In this document: piece after piece, positions 24,872 to 33,215 of the stretch
Layout of the letters: each line of letters opens with the position of its first letter
Numbering within the stretch: the stretch's first letter is position 1
DNA from: JBFLYZ01 sp040756415
GTDB lineage: Bacteria; Bacteroidota; Bacteroidia; JADZBD01
DNA length: 64,000 nt
Reading direction: 5' to 3'
Assembly: GCA_040756415.1 (NCBI GenBank)
Contig: JBFLYZ010000010.1
Coordinates: 12,048 to 76,047 of the forward strand
Program-made: the position numbers and the translations under genes
Notes under the pieces: model-generated
Told to the model about the DNA's origin: nothing
Database searches by the model: none
What the model saw: the letters and a program-made list of their open reading frames with translations, nothing else

Positions 24872-27800
24872 ATGAAAAAATTAATCAGCCTTTTTGCAGC
24901 AGCCTGTTTTTACGGAATAAGCGCCCAGGCCCAGGTACTGCCTTGCCCTACGGTGAATGCTGGTCCTGACCAGACCATCTGCGCTCCCAACTGCGCCACG
25001 CTGAACATGACGCTGAGCACGCCTATTAATGCCACTACAAACTATACGATCAGCACACCGGCCTTCGCTCCCAATCCCTGGGGCGTGGGAACCACGGTTA
25101 CCATGTGGGATGACGATATGCAGGGCCCCTTCAACATCGGTTTCTGTTTCAACTTCTGGGGTAACGCATACACGCAGTTTTACATCGGTTCCAATGGCTG
25201 GATGGGCTTTTCACCCGGCCAGACCGCTACCTGGGTGATCAGCGGAGCCATTCCCAACAATACGGGTGCGGCTCCCCGCAACTGCATCATGGGCCCCTGG
25301 CATGATATCAACCCGGGAGTAGGAGGAACGGTGCGCTACCAGATGTACGGCATCGCGCCCTGCCGCAGGCTCGTTGTGCAATGGTACCAGGTACCCATGT
25401 ATTCTTGCGGCACACCGGCCAGCCAGCAGATCGTTATTTATGAGACCACCAACCACATTGACAATTACATTCTTTCCAAGCCGCTGTGCACCTCGTGGAA
25501 CGGTGGCTACGCCATACAGGGCCTGCATAACATTACCGGAACAGCCGCTATCGTGGTTCCCGGCCGCAATTTCCCGACACAATGGGCTGCCGCGAACGAT
25601 GCAAAACGCTATACTCCTTCTGGCGTTCCCATGACCACCATGACCTGGTGGGTAGGCGCCACACAAGTCGGCACGGGAGCCTCCATCACCGTATGTCCTA
25701 CCGTTACCACCACCTACACCGCGCAGGTGAACGTGACGGGCTGTACCAGCGGTACCATTACCGACCAGGTGGTGGTGAACGTGAGTCCTGGCCCCACACT
25801 TACCGCAAGTCAAACAAATGCGTTGTGCGCCAGCCAATGTAACGGAACGGCCACTGTATCCGCTTCCGGTCCTAATGCTCCCTTTACATATTCATGGAGT
25901 ACCGCGCCTGTGCAAACCACGGCAACGGCTACAGGCTTATGTGCGGGCACGTACACGGTGACCGTTACAAATTCAGCAGGCTGCACAAGTACTCAATCGT
26001 ATACCATTACGGCACCGGCACCGCTTTCGGCTACGGTTGCTACTACGTCTACAAACAATTGTACCTCTTCAAATGGAACGGCAACGGTGACGGTTTCGGG
26101 TGGAACTCCGGGATATAGTTATGTTTTTTCTCCAAGCGGAGGCAGTAATAATCCGGCTACGGGCCTGCAGTTCGGCAATTATACGGTTACAATAACGGAT
26201 GCCAACGGCTGTACCTCTCAGGTACCGTTTACTATTACCAGCAACTTTACCTATCCGGTGGTTACGGTCAATCCTAACCCGGCCGCAATATGCATTGGTG
26301 GAAATGTCGCGCTGACGGCTAGCGGTGCCAATACCGGTTATACCTGGAGCCCTGCTACCGGGCTCAGTGCTACTACAGGCGCCACGGTAACCGCCAGCCC
26401 AACGACCACCACCACTTATACCGTAGTGGGGACTAATTCCAACAACTGTACGGGTAGTACCACGGTTACGGTCACCGTCAATCCATTACCGGTAATTACC
26501 ATTAACCCTAACCCGACCTCGATCTGTATAGGCAACAGCACCACACTCACTGCCAGCGGGGCCAGTACCTACGTTTGGTCCCCATCGGGATCCCTGAGCG
26601 CCTCAACGGGTGCCAGCGTTGTGGCAACACCTACCGCTACCACTACATATACCATCACGGGAACTTCGGCCGCGGGATGTACCAACACGGCAACCGTTAC
26701 GGTCACCGTTAATCCTCTGCCTGTGGTCGTCATCAATCCTAACCCGGTCTCGATCTGTACGGGCAGCTCAACGAACCTCACCGCGAGCGGTGCCACCACC
26801 TATTCCTGGAGCCCGGCAACGGGATTGAGCGCAACCAGCGGAGCAACTGTTTCGGCCAATCCAACGGCCACCACAACGTATACGGTGACCGGCACCAATG
26901 CCAACGGTTGCAGCAATACGGCTACGGTTACCGTAACGGTCAACCCCCTGCCTGTAGTTACCATTACCCCGAACCCCACTGCAATCTGCATTGGAAGTAA
27001 CGTAGCCCTGACCGCCAGCGGTGCCAACACCTATGTGTGGTCGCCTTCAGGAAGCCTGAGCGCCTCCACGGGAGCTACGGTAACAGCCTCGCCAACGGCT
27101 ACAACAACCTACACCGTGACCGGCACTAACGCCAACGGATGTACCAGCACCGCTACGGTAACCGTAACGGTCAACCCGCTTCCTGTTATTACGATCAACC
27201 CGAATCCAACGGCTATTTGCATAGGTAACTCTGCCAGCCTTACGGCCAGCGGAGCGACCAGCTACGTGTGGGCGCCCGCCAGCTCACTGAGCGCATCAAC
27301 TGGCGCTACGGTAAGCGCCAATCCCACGGTAACAACAACCTACACTGTAACCGGTACTAACGCTAACGGGTGTACGAACACGGCAACAGTAACGGTTACC
27401 GTCAACCCGCTTCCTGTCGTAACGGTCAACCCCGCTGCCCCATCTATCTGTTCGGGAGCCAGCGTGGCCCTTACAGCCAGCGGAGCCAGCACTTACTCCT
27501 GGAGCCCGGCTACCGGCCTGAGCGCTACCAGCGGAGCTACGGTCACTGCTTCAGTAACCGCCACCACTACGTACACAGTTACCGGTACTTCTGCTGCGGG
27601 CTGCACGAACACCGCTACGGTTACTGTAACGGTTTATCCGGCCGTTACGGCTACAGCGAGCATGACACCGGTTCTTTGCAATGGCGGAAGCACCGGCACG
27701 GCAACGGCTAACCCTTCTGGCGGTAATCCTCCGTACACTTATCTCTGGAATCCTTCCGGCCAGACCACGCAGACCGCAACGGGCCTTGCCGCGGGAACCT

Positions 27801-30800
27801 ATACCGTTACCGTGACTACAGTTAACGGTTGTACCACCACCGCAACGGTTACCGTCACGCAACCTACTTTGCTCAATGCCACAACCACTGTAACGCCTGT
27901 GCAGTGTAACGGTGGCTCTACCGGCACAGCTTCGGTTAACGCATCGGGCGGAACACCGGCTTATTCCTATAGCTGGGCTCCCTCGGGACAAACCACGCAG
28001 ACGGCTACCGGTCTTGCAGCCGGCACCTATACGGTAACAGTTACCGATGCCAATGGCTGTACACGTACGGCCACTGCCGTTATCACACAGCCCACGGCCA
28101 TTACCGCTACCAGCAGCACCGTGAACAGCAACTGCGGTGCTCCCAACGGCAGCGCCACCGTTACTGCATCAGGCGGCACCCCGGGATATACTTACTCCTG
28201 GAGCTCCACGCCTTCGCAGAGCACGGCTACCGCAACAGGCCTGGGAGCCGGTGTGTACAATTGTACCATTACCGATGCCAACGGTTGTACCCTGGTGGTA
28301 TCCGTTACAGTGAATAACAACGCTGCCGGCACTGCGTCTATCAGCGCCAGCACTAACGTAAGCTGCTTTGGCGGCAACAACGGCAGCGCTACCGTGACCA
28401 TGACAGGCGGGCAGGCACCCTTTACCTATAGCTGGACGCCTTCGGGAGGTACCAATCCCACAGCCACCGGTCTTACTGCCGGTACTTATACGGTAACGGT
28501 GACTGATGCCAACGGCTGCTCTTCGCAGGCCACTGTAACTATCACGCAGCCCACACAGCTTACGGCAACCATTTCGGCTTCATCCAATGTATTGTGCAAT
28601 GGCGGCAATACCGGGTCAGCCACTGTGACTGCGGGCGGAGGAACGCTAGCATATACCTATAACTGGGCTCCTTCGGGTGGAACCAATGCTACGGCCTCTA
28701 ACCTCACTGCCGGCACCTATACGGTAACGGTTACTGATGCCAATGGCTGCACCGCCACGGCAACAGTTACCATCACTCAACCTACCGCGCTTACTGCTAC
28801 CACCTCTCAGGTGAACGTACTGTGTAACGGAGGCAATAACGGAACGGCCACCGCAACGCCTTCGGGAGGCACGCCCGCTTATTCATATCTCTGGAATCCC
28901 GGAGCGCAGACCACGCAAACGGCTACCGGCCTTACGGCAGGCACCTACACCGTAGTGGTTACCGATGCGAACGGATGCACCCTTCAGCAGACCGTAACCA
29001 TTACACAGCCCACCGCGCTGGCCAGCACCACTTCATCGGTGAACAGCAACTGCGGTCAGCCTACAGGTACAGCTACGATCAACGTATCGGGCGGTGTGCC
29101 CGCTTACTCCTATCTGTGGAGCAACGCGCAGACCACCGCTACCGCAACAGGCCTGGTTCCGGGATCGTATACCGTAACTGTTACCGATGCCAACGGATGC
29201 ACCATTACCGCTACCATTACTGTTGGTAACAATGCCGCTGGATCAGCCTCCATCAGCACCAGCACTAACGTAAGCTGCTTTGGCGGCAACAACGGCAGCG
29301 CTACCGTTACCATGACAGGCGGGCAGGCACCCTTTACCTATAACTGGACGCCTTCGGGAGGCACCAATCCCACGGCCACCGGTCTTACTGCCGGTACTTA
29401 TACGGTAACGGTTACCGATGCCAACGGCTGTATAGCTACCGCTACGGTTACCATTACCCAACCCACGCAGGTTACGGCAACCATTTCGGCTTCATCCAAT
29501 GTATTGTGCAATGGCGGCAATACCGGGTCGGCTACGGTAACAGCAGGTGGCGGCACACCGGGCTATACCTATAACTGGGCTCCTTCGGGCGGAACCAATG
29601 CTACGGCCTCTAACCTCACTGCCGGCACCTATACGGTAACGGTTGCTGATGCCAATGGCTGCACCGCCACGGCAACAGTTACCATCACTCAACCTACCGC
29701 GCTCACCGCTACCACCTCTCAGGTGAACGTACTGTGTAACGGAGGCAATAACGGAACGGCCACCGCAACGCCTTCGGGAGGCACGCCCGCTTATTCATAT
29801 CTCTGGAATCCCGGAGCGCAGACCACGCAAACCGCTACCGGCCTTACGGCAGGCACCTACACCGTAGTGGTTGCCGATGCGAACGGATGCACCGTTCAGC
29901 AGACCGTAACCATTACACAGCCCACCGCGCTGGCCAGCACCACTTCATCGGTGAACAGCAACTGCGGACAGCCTACAGGTACTGCTACGGTCAACGTATC
30001 GGGCGGTGTGCCCGCGTACTCCTATCTGTGGAGCAACGCGCAAACCACCGCTACCGCAACAGGCCTTGTTCCGGGATCGTATACCGTAACTGTTACCGAT
30101 GCCAACGGCTGTACTATCACGGCAACCGTTACTGTGGGCAATAACGCTGCCGGCACTGCATCCATCAGCTCCAGCACCAACGTAAGCTGCTTTGGCGGCA
30201 ACAACGGCAGCGCTACCGTTACCATGACTGGCGGACAGGGGCCCTTTACTTACTCCTGGGCACCCAGCGGAGGTAACGCAGCTACGGCTACCGGCCTTAT
30301 CGCTAACACCTATACCGTAACGGTTACCGATGCCAACGGCTGTATCGCTACCGCTACTGTGACCATTACTGAACCGCCCCTGCTCACCGCAGTCATTTCG
30401 GCTTCATCGAACGTGCTGTGTAACGGTGGCAATACCGGCTCGGCTACGGTAACTGCCAATGGCGGTACAAATCCGTATGCATATAACTGGACTCCCAGCG
30501 GAGGCAATGCCGCTACGGCCACCGGCCTCAGCGCTGGCAACTATACCGTAACGGTTACCGATGGTAACGGTTGCACCGCTACCGCAACGGTAACTATAAC
30601 CGAACCACCTCTGCTTACATTAACCCTCACCAGCACCAACGTATCCTGCAACAACGGATGCAATGGCACGGCCAGCTCTTTCCCGGTTGGCGGCACGGCT
30701 CCCTACAGCTTTATGTGGAGCAATGCCTCTACGGCCCAGAACCTGACCGGCCTCTGTGCAGGAACTTACACGCTTACCGTGACCGATGTGAACGGATGCA

Positions 30801-32566
30801 CAGCCCAGCAGACCGTTACCATCACGCAGCCCACCGCGCTTGCGCTCAGCACCAGCTCGGTTACCGCCAACTGCGGACAGGCTGACGGCTCGGCAAGCGT
30901 AACCGCCACGGGAGGCACACCAGGTTATTCCTACCTGTGGAATCCCTCAGGACAGGTAACGGCCACGGCCACAGCGCTTGTTGCGGGTAATTACACCGTG
31001 TATGTGACCGATCTTAACGGCTGCTCCGACTCGGCTGTGGTCAATGTACCCAATACGCCCGGTGTTATAGCCAGTATCTCTGCCTCAGCTAACGCCACCT
31101 GCTTCAGCTCCTGTAACGGCAGCGCTACGGCAAGCGGCACAGGCGGAGTACCGCCTTATACCTATGCTTGGTCTACCACTCCGGTCCAGAACGCGCAAAC
31201 CGCTACCGGCCTTTGCGCTGGCACTTATACTGTAACGATCACCGATGCCAGCGGATGTACCGATACGGCTTCTGTAACGATCACTCAGCCCCAGTTGCTG
31301 CAGATCGCGCCTATAGCCAACGTGACCATCTGCAACGGACAGAGCACTACGCTCACTGCCGTGGTAACGGGCGGCACACCGGCCTACACGCTGAGCTGGA
31401 ACCCGGGCGCAATGACCGGAACTTCGGTAACCGTGAGCCCGACCACTACTACCACTTACACCGTGATCGTGACCGATGTGAACTCCTGTGGTGCCCAACC
31501 CCAGATCGTAACGGTAACCGTGAGCCCCCCGCTGCAGGTGAACTGCAATGCAGGCGTGGCCATCTGCCTGGGTAATACCGCACCGGTTACGGCTAACGCT
31601 TCTGGCGGCAATGGCGGCCCCTATACCTATACCTGGATGCCCGGTAACTTTACGGGTTCAACGGCCAGCGTGAATCCCACCGCCACCACCACCTATACGG
31701 TAACGGTAAGCGATGGCTGTTCTACGCCTGTCGCTACCGATACGGTGACCATTACGGTGAACCCGCTGCCGGTGATCACTTTCACCACTGCGCCTACACC
31801 GGCTCAGGGCTGCGCGCCTCTGTGTGTTACGTTCAACAACACCACGCCCAACAGCACGCAGTGCAACTGGAACTTCACGGCCGGAGTATCGAGCGTTTGT
31901 AACCCTACGTTCTGCTTCACTTCGCCCGGCAGCTACGATGTAACGCTTACCGTGGTGGATGCCAACGGATGCACCAACTCGGCCGTGCAGCCCGCCCTGG
32001 TGACGGTATATCCCAACCCGGTGGCTAACTTCAGCATGGATCCCCAGCCCGCCACCGTGCTGAATGGCGAGATACAGTTCACCGACCTGTCCACCATCAG
32101 CAGCGGCAGCATCAGCCAGTGGGCCTGGAACTTCGGGGATGTGCAGAACACCCAGTCGACCCAGCAAAACCCAACTTATACCTATACGGATACCGGTACC
32201 TTTGTTGTTCAGCTTATCGTAACGAGCAACTTCGGCTGTGTCGACAGCATTGACCTGATCGTGCGCATAGACCCGGATTTCACGCTCTATGTTCCCAATG
32301 CCTTTACGCCTAACGGTGACGGGCTGAACGAGGTGTTCATTCCCATGGGCACCATGATCGACCCGAACGAGTACGAGCTCTGGATATTTGACCGCTGGGG
32401 CAACCTCATCTTCAATACCCAGAAGCCGGATAAGGGATGGGACGGCATCGTGATGGGCGGCACGGAGATCTGCCAGGAAGACGTGTACGTATGGAAGATC
32501 AACACCCGCAATTCGGTAACGGGGGCCAAGATAAGCATGGTTGGACATGTAAGTCTGATCAAGTAA
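24872..32566 (+). CDS. Giant SprB-like repeat adhesin with CHU_C domain (2564 residues)
   Basis: A 2564-residue secreted surface protein, the largest gene here. Domain order: signal peptide (1-20); an N-terminal domain shared with the gene at 18674 (about 25-300); two SprB repeats (307-462); six Ig-like repeats of 77 residues (463-923); sixteen SprB repeats of about 76 residues with the turn TAGTYTVTVTDANGCTATAT (924-2141); two further Ig-like modules; two PKD-like domains (around 2300-2465, with AWNFGDVQNTQS); and the CHU_C domain (2468-2564: VPNAFTPNGDGLNEVFIP, IFDRWGNLIFNT). SprB-type proteins are mobile gliding adhesins in Flavobacterium, secreted through T9SS. Gliding itself is inferred, since no gld or spr machinery is in this window. 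A strong terminator follows at 32593. Confidence 0.9.
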   Translation: MKKLISLFAAACFYGISAQAQVLPCPTVNAGPDQTICAPNCATLNMTLSTPINATTNYTISTPAFAPNPWGVGTTVTMWDDDMQGPFNIGFCFNFWGNAYTQFYIGSNGWMGFSPGQTATWVISGAIPNNTGAAPRNCIMGPWHDINPGVGGTVRYQMYGIAPCRRLVVQWYQVPMYSCGTPASQQIVIYETTNHIDNYILSKPLCTSWNGGYAIQGLHNITGTAAIVVPGRNFPTQWAAANDAKRYTPSGVPMTTMTWWVGATQVGTGASITVCPTVTTTYTAQVNVTGCTSGTITDQVVVNVSPGPTLTASQTNALCASQCNGTATVSASGPNAPFTYSWSTAPVQTTATATGLCAGTYTVTVTNSAGCTSTQSYTITAPAPLSATVATTSTNNCTSSNGTATVTVSGGTPGYSYVFSPSGGSNNPATGLQFGNYTVTITDANGCTSQVPFTITSNFTYPVVTVNPNPAAICIGGNVALTASGANTGYTWSPATGLSATTGATVTASPTTTTTYTVVGTNSNNCTGSTTVTVTVNPLPVITINPNPTSICIGNSTTLTASGASTYVWSPSGSLSASTGASVVATPTATTTYTITGTSAAGCTNTATVTVTVNPLPVVVINPNPVSICTGSSTNLTASGATTYSWSPATGLSATSGATVSANPTATTTYTVTGTNANGCSNTATVTVTVNPLPVVTITPNPTAICIGSNVALTASGANTYVWSPSGSLSASTGATVTASPTATTTYTVTGTNANGCTSTATVTVTVNPLPVITINPNPTAICIGNSASLTASGATSYVWAPASSLSASTGATVSANPTVTTTYTVTGTNANGCTNTATVTVTVNPLPVVTVNPAAPSICSGASVALTASGASTYSWSPATGLSATSGATVTASVTATTTYTVTGTSAAGCTNTATVTVTVYPAVTATASMTPVLCNGGSTGTATANPSGGNPPYTYLWNPSGQTTQTATGLAAGTYTVTVTTVNGCTTTATVTVTQPTLLNATTTVTPVQCNGGSTGTASVNASGGTPAYSYSWAPSGQTTQTATGLAAGTYTVTVTDANGCTRTATAVITQPTAITATSSTVNSNCGAPNGSATVTASGGTPGYTYSWSSTPSQSTATATGLGAGVYNCTITDANGCTLVVSVTVNNNAAGTASISASTNVSCFGGNNGSATVTMTGGQAPFTYSWTPSGGTNPTATGLTAGTYTVTVTDANGCSSQATVTITQPTQLTATISASSNVLCNGGNTGSATVTAGGGTLAYTYNWAPSGGTNATASNLTAGTYTVTVTDANGCTATATVTITQPTALTATTSQVNVLCNGGNNGTATATPSGGTPAYSYLWNPGAQTTQTATGLTAGTYTVVVTDANGCTLQQTVTITQPTALASTTSSVNSNCGQPTGTATINVSGGVPAYSYLWSNAQTTATATGLVPGSYTVTVTDANGCTITATITVGNNAAGSASISTSTNVSCFGGNNGSATVTMTGGQAPFTYNWTPSGGTNPTATGLTAGTYTVTVTDANGCIATATVTITQPTQVTATISASSNVLCNGGNTGSATVTAGGGTPGYTYNWAPSGGTNATASNLTAGTYTVTVADANGCTATATVTITQPTALTATTSQVNVLCNGGNNGTATATPSGGTPAYSYLWNPGAQTTQTATGLTAGTYTVVVADANGCTVQQTVTITQPTALASTTSSVNSNCGQPTGTATVNVSGGVPAYSYLWSNAQTTATATGLVPGSYTVTVTDANGCTITATVTVGNNAAGTASISSSTNVSCFGGNNGSATVTMTGGQGPFTYSWAPSGGNAATATGLIANTYTVTVTDANGCIATATVTITEPPLLTAVISASSNVLCNGGNTGSATVTANGGTNPYAYNWTPSGGNAATATGLSAGNYTVTVTDGNGCTATATVTITEPPLLTLTLTSTNVSCNNGCNGTASSFPVGGTAPYSFMWSNASTAQNLTGLCAGTYTLTVTDVNGCTAQQTVTITQPTALALSTSSVTANCGQADGSASVTATGGTPGYSYLWNPSGQVTATATALVAGNYTVYVTDLNGCSDSAVVNVPNTPGVIASISASANATCFSSCNGSATASGTGGVPPYTYAWSTTPVQNAQTATGLCAGTYTVTITDASGCTDTASVTITQPQLLQIAPIANVTICNGQSTTLTAVVTGGTPAYTLSWNPGAMTGTSVTVSPTTTTTYTVIVTDVNSCGAQPQIVTVTVSPPLQVNCNAGVAICLGNTAPVTANASGGNGGPYTYTWMPGNFTGSTASVNPTATTTYTVTVSDGCSTPVATDTVTITVNPLPVITFTTAPTPAQGCAPLCVTFNNTTPNSTQCNWNFTAGVSSVCNPTFCFTSPGSYDVTLTVVDANGCTNSAVQPALVTVYPNPVANFSMDPQPATVLNGEIQFTDLSTISSGSISQWAWNFGDVQNTQSTQQNPTYTYTDTGTFVVQLIVTSNFGCVDSIDLIVRIDPDFTLYVPNAFTPNGDGLNEVFIPMGTMIDPNEYELWIFDRWGNLIFNTQKPDKGWDGIVMGGTEICQEDVYVWKINTRNSVTGAKISMVGHVSLIK
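26258..27640 (+). repeat. Six Ig-like repeats with exact 231-bp period
   Basis: Repeat starts are at 26258, 26492, 26723, 26954, 27185 and 27416. The first is one codon longer (234 bases); the rest are exactly 231 apart. Each encodes VNPLP-V-x-INPNP-x-ICIG at the join and SATTGATVTASPTATTTYTV-like strands. They lie in the giant adhesin gene. Confidence 0.85.
27641..31294 (+). repeat. Sixteen tandem SprB repeats
   Basis: Sixteen units of about 76 codons, each with a LCNGGNxGTATxTPSGG-type start, a SYLWxP strand, a GLTAGTYTVTVTD turn and a closing ATVTITQPT. Two more units lie apart at about 25790-26257. They form the stalk of the giant adhesin. Confidence 0.85.
28322..31057 (+). repeat. Three tandem 912-bp higher-order units (four SprB repeats each)
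   Basis: SprB units 4-15 form three blocks of four in the same order, beginning at 28322, 29234 and 30146; the equivalent position recurs at 31058. The anchor AGCTGCTTTG starts at 28361, 29273 and 30185, with the matching site at 31097, so the period is exactly 912 bp (304 codons). The first two blocks are nearly the same at the DNA level and the third is more diverged. Confidence 0.85.
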
Positions 32567-32592
32567 GTTTCAGGTTTAGTAGACAAGGCAGG

Positions 32593-32633
32593 GGCCGTAC
32601 CGGAAGGTGCGGCCTTTTGCTTTTTTATTTTTG
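32593..32633 (+). terminator. Intrinsic terminator of the giant adhesin gene
   Basis: A 9-bp stem with one G-T pair (32593-32601 against 32606-32614) and a 4-base loop is followed by two T-runs (32615-32618 and 32620-32632). It lies 27 bases after the stop codon. Confidence 0.85.
32626..32633 (+). promoter_or_regulatory. -7 box TATTTTTG for the DinB gene
   Basis: Exact TAnnTTTG match, 25 bases before ATG 32659, made from the T-tract of the preceding terminator. No -33 TTTG is visible, so this is only tentative. Confidence 0.35.
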
Positions 32634-32658
32634 TATTTTTATTCTAAAACTCAATAAC

Positions 32659-33117
32659 ATGACCTTGTCAGATCAAATCGCCAAACACCTGCGCCATGTG
32701 CATTTCGGGGGCAACTGGACGGCCTCCTGCATGAAGGACATACTTAAGGATGTGACCTGGCAGCAGGCCACCATGAAGGTGCAGAACCTGAATACCATTG
32801 CCGCGCTGGTGTTTCACACCAATTATTATGTATGCGTGGTGATGCGCGCCCTGAAAGGCGAGCCCCTTAACGCGCATGATAAGTACAGCTTCGATGTGCC
32901 GCCCATCGCTTCGCAGGAGGATTGGGAAAAGCTGAAGGAAAAGGCCTGGGCGGATGCGGAGACCGTAGCCAGGCTCATTGAGCAACTGCCGGACAATGAA
33001 CTGGGCGAGGACTTTGCCCATCCCAAGTACGGCACCTGGTACCGCAACCTGGGCGGGCTCATCGAGCATACGCATTATCACCTGGGGCAGATGGCTTTGA
33101 TCAAGAAGATGCTCTAG
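32659..33117 (+). CDS. DinB superfamily protein
   Basis: A 152-residue cytoplasmic protein of the DinB/YfiT-like four-helix metalloenzyme superfamily. ATG 32659 is chosen because the frame upstream lies inside the giant adhesin gene. The metal-binding histidines are visible: one in LVFHTNYYV (around residue 54) and two in the C-terminal EHTHYHLGQMALI. Members often act as thiol-dependent S-transferases or unknown enzymes, and they are common in Bacteroidota. No substrate can be predicted. It stands alone between a terminator and a convergent signalling gene. Confidence 0.8.
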   Translation: MTLSDQIAKHLRHVHFGGNWTASCMKDILKDVTWQQATMKVQNLNTIAALVFHTNYYVCVVMRALKGEPLNAHDKYSFDVPPIASQEDWEKLKEKAWADAETVARLIEQLPDNELGEDFAHPKYGTWYRNLGGLIEHTHYHLGQMALIKKML

Positions 33118-33215
33118 GTCCTTCGGACCAGCTCTCTCCGGGGAGGTGGACAAGTAAGTAATGAAATTGGATTCCTGAAGAAATAAGAGCTAATTACGAA
33201 GAAGATTGGCAGTGA

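Noticed and set aside
26258..31294. Regular repeats that could look like a CRISPR array
   Set aside because: Periods are 231 and about 228 bases, all in frame within one coding sequence with divergent units; there are no short identical repeats with unique spacers and no cas genes.
32437..32658. Longer start for the DinB gene
   Set aside because: It would overlap the 3' end of the giant adhesin gene and cross its terminator; the sequence before ATG 32659 does not look like protein.
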